Source: Nocardia mikamii NBRC 108933 (lineage in GTDB: Bacteria > Actinomycetota > Actinomycetes > Mycobacteriales > Mycobacteriaceae). From it: a stretch of DNA of 64,000 nucleotides. The notes beneath the pieces were generated by a model that saw only the letters and a program-made list of their open reading frames with translations, searched no databases and was not told the origin of the DNA. The stretch spans positions 1 through 64,000 of the forward strand of contig NZ_BDCM01000027.1 in assembly GCF_001613505.1 (NCBI RefSeq). Direction: 5' to 3'. Shown here piece after piece: positions 34,631 to 42,631 of this stretch. The position numbers and the translations under genes were made by a program. Position 1 is the first letter of the stretch, and the number at the start of each line of letters is the position of its first letter.

Positions 34631-35529
34631 CGTTGGTCAACTCCGACTGCGGCACCGAACCCCATCCCCACGGCACCGCCGACCAGCGCTCCGGCGACGG
34701 CGGCGGGGGCTCCGGCGATCAGCGCACCCGCTGCCGCTCCGGCTGCCGCGCCGATCGCAGTACCGGCCACACCGGAGGTGATGGTGCCGATCACGGGGAC
34801 CTCGACGACCGTGCCGACAGCGGCTCCGGCGATCCCGCCGATCGTTCCGCCGATCAGGCCGCCGACCACCGCTCCGGCCGCAGCGGCCGGGGCGGCGGTG
34901 ATCGTGGCACCGATCGCGCCGCCGATCCCCGCACCGGCCAGGGTGGCACCGCTGACCCGGTCCGAACGCCCCGGTGGGATCCCGATCGAGTCCAGCGCGG
35001 TAGCGACCTGTGCCTCGGCCCCGGCGGCAGTGTTGTTGATCGCGTCGCGGACCTCACCGGGCACCCATGGTGGCGAGGGCACCGAGAATTGGCCCACGCG
35101 GATCTCGTCGGGAGGCGGGGCGATCGGCGCGACCGCGTCCACGGGTTCGGGCAGATGCAGATCTTCCACCTGCACCGGAGGAACAGGGTCCGGAGACGGC
35201 GCAGGCCGGGGCGCGGGCCCGTTGCGCACCGACGGCGGCTGCTCGGGGTAGACGGCAGCTGCGGGCGGCGGTGGAGGCGCAGGCGTGGTTGTGCCCGGTT
35301 GCGCCGGGGTCGTCACGCCCGGCTGATTGACAATCGGGTCGATCGTCTCAGCGTTGACGTCGGTAGCTGCGGCCAGCATCACCAACGCCTGCACCGCACC
35401 GACCACCAGGACGTGACCGCCCCGCGCGAATTTCGGGCGGCTCACACCGTGGCGCCCGAAGCTGCCGGGTCGTACCTCATGTTTCGAGGCCAGTGTCGGC
35501 TCGAAGGAATTGCGTCTGTTTCTGGGCAT
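34627..35529 (-). CDS. Secreted Gly/Ala-rich 'insoluble domain' type protein
   Basis: 300 residues; GAAGGGG eight bases before the ATG. A basic N-terminus and a hydrophobic helix (HVLVVGAVQALVMLAAATDVNA) give export. A Pro-rich middle (TTPAPPPPPAAAVYPEQPPS) leads to a C-terminal third made almost only of Gly, Ala, Val and Ile, with glycine-zipper periodicity (AGAGIGGAIGATI, GGLIGGTIGGIAGAAVGTVV). Glycine zippers pack helices in membranes and pores. Similar proteins in Rhodococcus and Nocardia plasmids carry the label insoluble domain protein. It is likely a component in the outer envelope of the transfer machinery. It is coupled to the cutinase gene by an ATGA overlap. Confidence 0.65.
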   Translation of the reverse strand: MPRNRRNSFEPTLASKHEVRPGSFGRHGVSRPKFARGGHVLVVGAVQALVMLAAATDVNAETIDPIVNQPGVTTPAQPGTTTPAPPPPPAAAVYPEQPPSVRNGPAPRPAPSPDPVPPVQVEDLHLPEPVDAVAPIAPPPDEIRVGQFSVPSPPWVPGEVRDAINNTAAGAEAQVATALDSIGIPPGRSDRVSGATLAGAGIGGAIGATITAAPAAAAGAVVGGLIGGTIGGIAGAAVGTVVEVPVIGTITSGVAGTAIGAAAGAAAGALIAGAPAAVAGALVGGAVGMGFGAAVGVDQR

Positions 35530-35596
35530 GCGAATAACCCCTTCGAAGGAAGGAAATACCGAATCAGGTAATGCGTTCGAACAACGCAGAATTAAC

Positions 35597-35636
35597 GCGG
35601 GCCTCTCGGCGGCTTCGACGAGGCCGGGAGGCCCGC
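35597..35636 (-). terminator. Hairpin after the short peptide gene
   Basis: GCGGGCCTC (35597-35605) and GAGGCCCGC (35628-35636) form a 9-bp perfect stem, with a further CGGC/GCCG pairing inside. It lies 17 bases after the stop of the 35-residue peptide gene, in the gap before the insoluble-domain gene. It could terminate most transcripts and so allow higher expression of the short gene than of the operon behind it. Confidence 0.6.
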
Positions 35637-35652
35637 CGCGATATCCCGAGGG

Positions 35653-35760
35653 TCAGAGGAAAAACAGAGCCAGGTTCAATACCTGCGAGGCGACTGCTAG
35701 CACATTCGACACGAGAGCAGCGCCGGCATTGAGCCACGTAACAACCTCGTATGGATCCAT
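35653..35760 (-). CDS. 35-residue amphipathic peptide, porin-like (short gene)
   Basis: ATG at 35760 with GGAAAGGG seven bases upstream; TGA at 35653-35655. The product begins MDPYEVVTWLNAGAALVSN and ends QVLNLALFFL. After the acidic first five residues it is a single hydrophobic helix with small polar residues (T8, N11, S18, N19, S25, Q26, N29) on one face at three- and seven-residue spacing. The short length, lack of a signal peptide and amphipathic helix resemble the PorA/PorH pore-forming peptides of the corynebacterial mycomembrane, which are modified on serine by mycolates. This is a pattern resemblance, not sequence homology that I can show. The neighbours (insoluble-domain protein, cutinases) fit an outer-envelope role. 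Confidence 0.6.
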   Translation of the reverse strand: MDPYEVVTWLNAGAALVSNVLAVASQVLNLALFFL

Positions 35761-36134
35761 AATTTTCCCTTTCCGTGGAAGTGAAAGTGCCCACCCATCA
35801 CAACCCCGAGAATGCCTCCCACGCCAGCCTCTCGACAGGGAAAAATATTGTTACCACAAACGCCCCCCTCATAGGGTCACCACAGCGACCAGCGCCGATA
35901 TCGTGAAACGGGTAGCAGTTGTGTGCATCGAAGAATTTTTCGAGGCCCTTCGGTCGAGGCGCGTGGCGCACGCCACACGGCACCCGGGAGCGAACGGGTC
36001 AGCTATCTTCCCGCGACACAATGTATTGCCTTTGCGATTGCTGGCGACCTTTGGTAGAAAGAATTATCTTGGGGGAGATAAAAGGTTCAACCACCGTGAG
36101 TGGATTCTGCCGATTCTTGAGCGAAGGGGAGGAC
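35761..36134. other. Intergenic region at the right end of the transfer gene block
   Basis: About 370 bases without a credible gene. They separate the divergent short-peptide operon and the XRE regulator and must hold both promoters. The A/T-rich stretch near 36050-36075, just upstream of the regulator, is a candidate. I looked here for a second copy of sequence from the integrase side that could mark an attachment site and found none by eye. Confidence 0.35.
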
Positions 36135-36983
36135 GTGGCTGGGATTACGGACGCGACGGCAGGCTCGCAGCGCCGGGGGCGGCGCGTTCGCGGCGGCAGT
36201 CAGCTCGCTGTGGAAATGCCGGACCTCGGGCGTTGGGCGCGGCAGCTGAGAGCCCATCATGGGCTTTCCCGCCCTGCGGCGGCTGCCCGCCTCCACCTCA
36301 GCGTGGACACTCTCAAATCGATCGAGCGCAACTCGGCCGCCGCCCCGTCGGCGGTGACGCTGGACCGGATCATCGCCGGTTACGACCTGGGGCCCGCGCA
36401 GCAACGCTTCACGCGCGAACTTGCCCAGCCCGCTGTACCGCTGCGGCCGGTCGGTGCGTTGCGTGAGCTGCTTGCCGTACCTGAACAGCGGGCTCGTCTG
36501 TCGCGCTTGGGGCGCGAGGGCCTGGCCTGCGCGTTCATCGATCCTTTGTGGAATGTGGTCGCCGCCAATGAACCGTTCAGCGAGGCATTCCCCGGCGTGG
36601 ACGACTTCGATGGCAACCTGGCGCTGTGGCATTTCCGCCGCGACACCTCCACGGCCACCTCAGCATCGATCTTCGTCTTCGCAGACCGGGCATCCGCGTT
36701 CTTCACCGCCACGCTGCGTGGTGCGCTCGGTCGTCATCGTGACGCTCCGCAGGCCCTGGCCCTCCTGCGGCGCCTGCGCACCAGTGCCACGTTCACCTCC
36801 GTCTGGACCAGCAGCCTGGCCGTCGCCTACGGCCGCAGTCCCGACGAGCACATTCATCTGCGCGACGCGGGCACCGGTGAGCCCTATTCGATGAGCGTGC
36901 AGCTCGGCGCTGTGGCCGGCTCCCGCGACATGCGGCTTTGTCTGGCCTACCGGCTGCCCTACACCGGACCGGCGCTGTCCTGA
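36135..36983 (+). CDS. XRE-family regulator with MmyB-like ligand-binding domain
   Basis: 282 residues from a GTG with GGGGAGG directly upstream; longer in-frame starts exist but are less likely. An N-terminal XRE HTH (LGRWARQLRAHHGLSRPAAA, RLHLSVDTLKSIERN) is followed by a C-terminal MmyB-like PAS-type domain (FIDPLWNVVAANEPFSEAFP, FDGNLALWHF, RTSATFTSVWTSSLAVAYGR). In actinomycetes such proteins often regulate an adjacent oxidoreductase gene. The convergent flavin monooxygenase gene overlaps its 3' end by 25 bases. Confidence 0.8.
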   Translation: MAGITDATAGSQRRGRRVRGGSQLAVEMPDLGRWARQLRAHHGLSRPAAAARLHLSVDTLKSIERNSAAAPSAVTLDRIIAGYDLGPAQQRFTRELAQPAVPLRPVGALRELLAVPEQRARLSRLGREGLACAFIDPLWNVVAANEPFSEAFPGVDDFDGNLALWHFRRDTSTATSASIFVFADRASAFFTATLRGALGRHRDAPQALALLRRLRTSATFTSVWTSSLAVAYGRSPDEHIHLRDAGTGEPYSMSVQLGAVAGSRDMRLCLAYRLPYTGPALS

Positions 36984-38578
36984 TCGGGCATCGGCCGGAA
37001 GGCTCGCGCGGGGTCCGTGCTGGTCATCCGGTGAAAGGCCCTCGCGGTGGCCGGCCATGCGTTGGTGACCTCACCATCAGCGCGTTTGAACCAAGAGGGC
37101 ACGCCGGTGGGCCACACGGTGCGGGCCAGCTGGGCGTCGAGCCAGACCCGGTAGGCCGACATCGCCGTCGTGGCAACTTCAATCGGTGTGCCCCACCGGT
37201 CGGCGAGGGCGATACAGGCGGCGATGTAGCGTGCTTGATCCGCCTTCAGGGACGGATTGGAGTTGGCCGGGGTGAAGCTGTGGGGTCCGGCGATGAGGAA
37301 CATGCTGGGGAAGCCCGGCACCGCCAGCCCGAGAAACGCCTCGGGGCGTCCGGTGATCCATCGGTCGTGCAGGTCCATGCCGCCGCGACCCCGGATGTGC
37401 ACGCCTCCCAGCAAGTCCGACGCGCGGAAACCGGTGGCATAGACGATCACGTCGGCGCGCCGGTGAGTGCCGTCTGCCGTGCAAATGCCGTCGGCGGTGA
37501 TCCGCTCGATCGGGTCGGTCACCACCTCGACGGTGGGGCGCATCAGCGCGGGATAGTAGCTGCTCGACAGCAGGATCCTCTTCTCCCCGATCCGGTATCG
37601 CGGGGTGAGCGCGTCGCGCAGGACCGGGTCGGGGACCTGTCGCCTCAGATGCGCCCGCGCGATCCACGTCGCGGGCCGAGCCGACCAGCCGCCGCGCATG
37701 ATCGGCGCCAGGACCGCGTCGGCCCCACGAGAAACACCCGCCCGATAGAGCTGGTGGGCGCCCGGGACATGGCCGAGCAGCCACCGCGAGACCGGACCGA
37801 ATCGCTGCCGCGGCTTGGGCAGAATCCACGCCGGGGTGCGCTGGTACACCGTCACCGAGGCGGCAGTGCGCGCCAGCTCCGGAACTATCTGCACCGCTGA
37901 GGATCCGGCGCCGATGACCGCGATGTGGCCGGTCAGGTCCGCGTCGTGGTTCCAGCGCGCGGAGTGGAAGGCACGGCCACCAAAGGTGTGCGCGCCGGGA
38001 AATACCGGATACGCGGGGCGGTGCAGCTGCCCGACCGCCCACACCACCGTCCTCGCTCTGATCGTCTGGCCGGCGGTGGTGGTCAGGGTCCATACGCCGG
38101 TCGCGGCGTCGAAGTCCGCGCCGATAACCGGCGTGCCGTAGCGCAGATGCGCGCGCAGGCCGTGGCGCTCGACGACCTGGCGCATGTACTGAAGGATTTC
38201 GGCTTGACCCGGGAACCGGATGTCGGTGTCTCGGTAGGGCGCGAACTCGAAGGAGTACAGGTGCGAGGGCACGTCGCAGGCGCAGCCAGGGTAGGTGTTC
38301 TCACGCCAGACCCCGCCGACATCGGCGCCGCTCTCCAGCACGAGGAAATCATCGATGCCGGCCGACCGGAGTTCCGCGGCCATGGTCAGACCACCGAACC
38401 CGGCGCCGACGATGACGACCTCTGTCACACGCCCAGAGCCCGAGGCAACAGGCCGACCTCGGAGGCCGGCCGTCCGACCAGATTCGTTCCCGGGCCTCGC
38501 TCCAGGCGGCGGGTTCTGCCCAGCCTCTGTAGGCGGCGCTGTGCGTCGTCGGTAATTGTCGGCTGCGGTGTCGGCCAT
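36959..38578 (-). CDS. Flavin-dependent Baeyer-Villiger-type monooxygenase
   Basis: 539 residues; GAGG seven bases before ATG 38578. FAD-binding VVIVGAGFGGL (55-65), VGGVWRENTYPGCACDVPSH, the BVMO fingerprint FGGRAFHSARW (199-209), and the NADPH-binding AVIGAGSSAVQ (219-230) appear in the usual order. It would oxidise ketones/aldehydes to esters or act on related substrates. The first ~50 residues are a low-complexity extension before the FAD domain; a GTG near residue 51 is an alternative start. It is transcribed away from the region with TGCCC-N5-GGGCA palindromes and the regulator at 39215. Confidence 0.88.
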   Translation of the reverse strand: MADTAADNYRRRTAPPTEAGQNPPPGARPGNESGRTAGLRGRPVASGSGRVTEVVIVGAGFGGLTMAAELRSAGIDDFLVLESGADVGGVWRENTYPGCACDVPSHLYSFEFAPYRDTDIRFPGQAEILQYMRQVVERHGLRAHLRYGTPVIGADFDAATGVWTLTTTAGQTIRARTVVWAVGQLHRPAYPVFPGAHTFGGRAFHSARWNHDADLTGHIAVIGAGSSAVQIVPELARTAASVTVYQRTPAWILPKPRQRFGPVSRWLLGHVPGAHQLYRAGVSRGADAVLAPIMRGGWSARPATWIARAHLRRQVPDPVLRDALTPRYRIGEKRILLSSSYYPALMRPTVEVVTDPIERITADGICTADGTHRRADVIVYATGFRASDLLGGVHIRGRGGMDLHDRWITGRPEAFLGLAVPGFPSMFLIAGPHSFTPANSNPSLKADQARYIAACIALADRWGTPIEVATTAMSAYRVWLDAQLARTVWPTGVPSWFKRADGEVTNAWPATARAFHRMTSTDPARAFRPMPDQDSAGPV

Positions 38579-39214
38579 CGGAAACCTCGAATCAAAGAGC
38601 GGCGGCCTTCAAAGCCGTCGGGGAATGACTTGCCTGTGCGCGAATCCACTGCGCGCACGCAGTGATGAATGGCCGAGTTTCACCGGTCAGCAGATCTGAT
38701 CAGTCCGCCGATACCACCACGACACGAAACCCTGCCTCGTGAAAACGAGGATTCAGCCCGAATACCTACCGAGTCAATAACCAGAAATTGCCCAATCTGG
38801 GCACAAGCCAGAGATTAATCGTTCACACTGGGCAATTACCGACCCTGGTGCATCCAATGACCCTACCGCTTGTGGGCCATCGACTGACCTCTTTCCGTTC
38901 TCACCCGAACCGGTCATGAGTTGTTCAGCGCGGACCGAATACACAAGAAAGTGCCCTCGCAGGGCATTTACTCGCCCCATAGATGCCCTAATTGGGCACC
39001 CGTTCCCCGTTGACACCCGACTCACCACCGGGCGAAGGTGAAAAGACAATGACAGCGAGCCGGGCGGGATTGATCGCAGGTAGCTCACGAGGATCGATCT
39101 GACTTCACAGTGCCGTGGGAGAGCCCGCCCTTATTTCACCCGAAATTCCATCGCCGTCACCGAACCGCGTTCCGACAGCGCGGATTGTGATCGACGCCAG
39201 TTACGGAGGGGCTC
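38579..39214. promoter_or_regulatory. Divergent promoter region with three TGCCC-N5-GGGCA palindromes
   Basis: The 636-base region between the BVMO gene and the divergent XRE regulator contains TGCCC-AATCT-GGGCA (38789-38803), TGCCC-TCGCA-GGGCA (38951-38965) and TGCCC-TAATT-GGGCA (38983-38997), plus a half site TGGGCA at 38829-38834. The last two copies are 32 bases apart, about three helical turns. They are probable operators of the adjacent regulator(s). Confidence 0.7.
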
Positions 39215-39997
39215 ATGAAACACCACGGTGGCTCCGCTCCCGGGCCACGCATGCCGGACTTCTACGACTGGCTCCAACGCACGCGCCTGCACCTCGGGCT
39301 CTCCCGCGAAGATGCCGCCAAACGCGCCGGCATCAGCACCTCCTACGTCAACCGCATCGAGCGAGACCACGCTCACCCGGCCCGCGAGGTGGTAGAACGA
39401 CTGGCACGGGCCTATCAGCTGAATACGTGGCAGAAGCGCCACACTTTCGATCTGTGGGAGCCTTCCGCGACACTGCCACCCACCGCCGACCTGCGCTGCC
39501 ATGTCGACAGCCCCGCCGTCCAGGCCCACCTCGACCACCTCGATACCCGATACATCGCTAGCGCCTACCTCACCCCGTTGTCCACTGTGCTGCAAAACAA
39601 TCGAACCTTCGGACAAGCTGTGCCCGGCCTGCAGGACTGCAACCACAATCTCGCGCTCTGGTTCTTCACCCCCACCGCCCGCCGCGTCATCGACCATTGG
39701 GACCACGAGGCCCACGGCTGGGTCGCCGTCACCCGTGCGATGCTGGGCCGATACCGCGACACCCCGCAAGCACAACAGCTGTTACGAAAGCTACGAGCCT
39801 CCAACGACTTCCAGCGACTATGGGAGAGCAACCACCTCCAGGTGGCCTACGGACGCCGCACCACCACACCGATCCGTCTCCATATACCCTGCGCCTCGAC
39901 CCCCGTCGCGATCGGCCTGCAAGTCACCGAGTTCGGCGACCGCACCGATTTACTCGCCATCTACGGCATGGTCGAAGCCGCGGCCATTGCATGCTGA
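39215..39997 (+). CDS. XRE-family regulator with MmyB-like C-terminal domain
   Basis: 260 residues; GGAGGGG six bases upstream of the ATG. HTH: FYDWLQRTRLHLGLSREDAA followed by KRAGISTSYVNRIERDHAHP. The C-terminal domain (YIASAYLTPLSTVLQNNRTF, HNLALWFFTPTARRVIDHWD, FQRLWESNHLQVAYGR) matches MmyB-type ligand-binding domains and is related to the regulator at 36135. It is transcribed away from the three palindromes, so it probably controls the BVMO gene and itself. Confidence 0.82.
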   Translation: MKHHGGSAPGPRMPDFYDWLQRTRLHLGLSREDAAKRAGISTSYVNRIERDHAHPAREVVERLARAYQLNTWQKRHTFDLWEPSATLPPTADLRCHVDSPAVQAHLDHLDTRYIASAYLTPLSTVLQNNRTFGQAVPGLQDCNHNLALWFFTPTARRVIDHWDHEAHGWVAVTRAMLGRYRDTPQAQQLLRKLRASNDFQRLWESNHLQVAYGRRTTTPIRLHIPCASTPVAIGLQVTEFGDRTDLLAIYGMVEAAAIAC

Positions 39998-40580
39998 CAG
40001 GCCGCGGGTTCTCCCCCGATGCGGGCTCCGTGATTCCGGTCAGGTCTACGGCCTCGGACACTAAGTGCAGTGCGAGCGCGACAGGCACGGGGCCCTGCAT
40101 CCTCGCCATGTGCGTGCCTTTCAGCGGCTCGAACATGGCGCCGCTGAGCCGAAGCGGGCCCATGATCCACACCTCGGCGGCTCTCTCCCAATCGATGCCA
40201 CCGTCGATGCGCGGCACCTCCACCCCGCAATCACGTTCAATGGCCGCCGCGATCGGATCGAACCCCGCCGCTGTGATCGTTCGTCGTGTGTCGATTTCGG
40301 AGACCGCGAACAGCGGTGCCATCCCCGGGCCAGATTGCGACCCGTCCACGACTCCGCTACTGCGTCGTTCGGCGACGTAGCGGCCCAGATACCTGCCCAC
40401 CATTTCCTCGGTCGGCCCATCGAACCATCTCACCAACACACACCACCGCCGGATTCCCGACCGACGCCGCAGCCCCACAGCGAATACGCAACCCGGCCAC
40501 CGACGCGCTACGTCACGGGCTACCAACCACACCGCAATCGGAGCGAACCGACAGCCATTCACGCGCGCGGGCTGTTTCAT
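39924..40580 (-). CDS. LPD29-domain-like protein
   Basis: 218 residues, convergent with and overlapping the XRE gene by 74 bases. The N-terminal part, RDVARRWPGCVFAVGLRRRS followed by WCVLVRWFDGPTEEMVGRYL, agrees with the LPD29 pattern (a helix, then FPGxxFSV, then VxWxDGPT), a domain common in large polyvalent proteins of phages and plasmids. Here it occurs in a small free-standing protein. The C-terminal part (GIDWERAAEVWIMGPLRLSG) has no recognised domain. The last ~20 residues are Arg-rich and may reflect read-through into the overlapping region. Function unknown. Confidence 0.5.
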   Translation of the reverse strand: MKQPARVNGCRFAPIAVWLVARDVARRWPGCVFAVGLRRRSGIRRWCVLVRWFDGPTEEMVGRYLGRYVAERRSSGVVDGSQSGPGMAPLFAVSEIDTRRTITAAGFDPIAAAIERDCGVEVPRIDGGIDWERAAEVWIMGPLRLSGAMFEPLKGTHMARMQGPVPVALALHLVSEAVDLTGITEPASGENPRPVSMQWPRLRPCRRWRVNRCGRRTR

Positions 40581-40654
40581 ATGGCACTACCTCCGGTGAT
40601 CGTTGGATTGGCGGACTCGCAGTCCTGAGTGGCTGTCGGCCAGACCGCATGTGG

Positions 40655-40915
40655 TCAGTGCGGGAAGCTGTTGCGGCCATCTGCAATCACCTGCTGCAGT
40701 TCGTCTCTCACCGCCTCCCACAGCCCGGAGAACCGCGGCCATAGCTCTTCTGCTTGCGCCACATCCGGGTATCCGGGGCCTCGATAGGACATCAGGACCC
40801 GGCCGTCCACTTCGCGGATCGACTCGACCCGTGCGGCAAGGTCGAGCACGTACCATGTCACTTCGATTCCGTCGACAATGGTGTGGCGAACGCTGTCCGG
40901 GTCGATGCCGTCCAT
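40655..40915 (-). CDS. Small uncharacterised protein (86 aa)
   Basis: MDGIDPDSVRHTIVDGIEVT and WYVLDLAARVESIREVDGRV suggest a small alpha-beta protein; the C-terminus is helical (LWEAVRDELQQVIADG). Codon bias is consistent with a real gene. No ribosome-binding site of note and no family were recognised. It precedes the LPD29-like gene on the same strand. Confidence 0.4.
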   Translation of the reverse strand: MDGIDPDSVRHTIVDGIEVTWYVLDLAARVESIREVDGRVLMSYRGPGYPDVAQAEELWPRFSGLWEAVRDELQQVIADGRNSFPH

Positions 40916-41155
40916 GCGGCATCAACTCGCGGACTCGTTGCACAAACGATCCAGCACGTTATCCATCAACGGCTCCCAAGAAGACGATCAGGCGCGCGAA
41001 TCGGACATTGCCGGTACGACGCGATCGCTTGGGCAACGTGGCACTGACAGTCATGACTCTCCAATCAACTTGCAAGCGAGCGGGTTCAGCGATGTGCGAT
41101 GAACTCTTCGACGGGCGATCGGCGCGGGCGAGGGCGTGGTTGTCACGGTGTTCGG

Positions 41156-41452
41156 TTACGACGGCGAGAATCCCAGGTCGGTCTTGTCGTTCCACGTGAT
41201 CGAGTTGTCGACGTTCCATGAATCCGTCACTGCTGCAATCAATTTCAGGCAGTTGATCAGAGCTTCGACTGAATCACTGCCCGACGCGGCCTCATCGAAC
41301 GGATCGTCGTCTTGTATGCCCTCGATCCGCACCGGAGCGCGCCAGGTGGATGAATCAACCTTGTACGGCAGGCCGATCGAAACCACGATCGGCGACCCGG
41401 ACCCTCGTCGCAGCTCGCGCTGCGCGATGAACAGCTGGTCCCAACCTGCCAT
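41156..41452 (-). CDS. DUF6968-like small protein (98 aa)
   Basis: The ATG at 41452 has AGGGAG eight bases upstream. The order of features, IAQRELRRG, PIVVSIGLPYKV, WRAPVRIEGIQDDDP, GSDSVEALINCLKLIAAVTD and LGFSP, matches my recollection of DUF6968 proteins: a leading IAxREL, a central strand pair, and a DS-x-AL helix. Their function is unknown. It stands between a small gene and the nucleoside hydrolase, all on the minus strand. Confidence 0.55.
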   Translation of the reverse strand: MAGWDQLFIAQRELRRGSGSPIVVSIGLPYKVDSSTWRAPVRIEGIQDDDPFDEAASGSDSVEALINCLKLIAAVTDSWNVDNSITWNDKTDLGFSPS

Positions 41453-41647
41453 CTCTGCTCCCTGTTCATTACTACTGACGGTGTTTCGATGAGGTGGGCC
41501 CTGCACCAGAGTCGGCTCGACACCGGGCGCGCCAGCTCCACCGTGGACGGTGGTGAAGTACGAAGGGGCCGGCGGCTGGTTGACGAATTGCTCGGCAGAC
41601 GAGCAAACAGGAAGCCGCTACCCCGCCCGGCTTGGAGCTGGGCGCAG

Positions 41648-42631
41648 TCACGACAGGCTTCCAACATGATCGGACGGATGCTGTCGGATGACCTGCGCAT
41701 CAGCCTGTCGTGCAAGCGCGGACCGCAGCGTTTCGCTGACCCAGGCCATGAATGCGGGGCAGTCCACACTGGTGGACAGCCACGCCTGTGTGCCGGCGCC
41801 GGGTTGCATACGTGCGTCGCGAGCCACGCAGAACTCGAATTGTTCGCCTTGGACGAATGACTTGCCCAGGATGAGACTGGCGGCGACCGCGTCGTGGAGC
41901 TTGCTGGCGGGGTAGAAGCGGGCGAAGAACTGGTCGTAGTGCGCGCGCAGCAACTGCGCCCACCTCTCGGGCCGCGAGTTCAGGAACCGATAGATCGGCG
42001 AGGACGCAGATACCGCGATCTCGTCGACGAAGGTATGGTCCGACAGCACCAGCGCGACATGCTCGACTTCGGCCAGAACTGTTTGCACCGCCGCTGGGTT
42101 CATTCGCCAGTTGTGCTCGGCCCGTTCGGGTTTGCGGTACTGGAGTGCGCCGCCCATCGCCGTGACGCGCAGTAGACGTTGGAGGCCCAGCGGCGCGGTC
42201 CGATGGGTGTCGGCGATCAGCAGCCGCGCGATATCGGTCAGCGGCCCCAGGCTCAGGCAGCGCACCGATTTCGCGCCTGCCTCGCACAGTTCGCTCATGA
42301 CGTCGTAGAGGTCGACGTGCGGGAGGTCGATGTCGGCCGGGAACAGGCCATCGGCGGCCCAATACCCCGATGCACCGAGCGAAAGCCCCGCGACCACACG
42401 AACATCATTGCGGCCCAGCAAGTCCAGCAGATGACGAGCCAGCTTAGCTCGCCGACCGTCCGGGAACTCATCGACGGTGACCACCAGCGCCAGCTGCGGG
42501 TCGGTGACCGCCATCAACACCAGCGCTGCGGCGTCGTCGACATCGCCACCGATATCGGTGAACACCACACTCGGCGTGTCCAGGGACGCCCGTAGTGGCT
42601 GCAGGCGTGGCCGGGGCGGGTTACACGTCAT
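41648..42631 (-). CDS. Inosine-uridine-type nucleoside hydrolase
   Basis: 327 residues. The calcium/ribose-binding signature FTDIGGDVDDAAAL (D26, D30, D32, D33) is intact, EHNWRMNPAA corresponds to the ExNxxxDP region, and KLHDAVAASLIL supplies the late His-Asp pair. It would hydrolyse N-glycosidic bonds of ribonucleosides or a modified nucleoside. The start overlaps the end of the preceding gene by 11 bases, indicating co-expression with that unknown protein. A role in nucleotide-signal defence or salvage cannot be distinguished. Confidence 0.85.
   Translation of the reverse strand: MTCNPPRPRLQPLRASLDTPSVVFTDIGGDVDDAAALVLMAVTDPQLALVVTVDEFPDGRRAKLARHLLDLLGRNDVRVVAGLSLGASGYWAADGLFPADIDLPHVDLYDVMSELCEAGAKSVRCLSLGPLTDIARLLIADTHRTAPLGLQRLLRVTAMGGALQYRKPERAEHNWRMNPAAVQTVLAEVEHVALVLSDHTFVDEIAVSASSPIYRFLNSRPERWAQLLRAHYDQFFARFYPASKLHDAVAASLILGKSFVQGEQFEFCVARDARMQPGAGTQAWLSTSVDCPAFMAWVSETLRSALARQADAQVIRQHPSDHVGSLS

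Noticed and set aside
40959..41219. 86-codon minus-strand frame between two small genes
   Set aside because: Arg-rich, no start signal and no family. A 31-residue internal version is equally unsupported.
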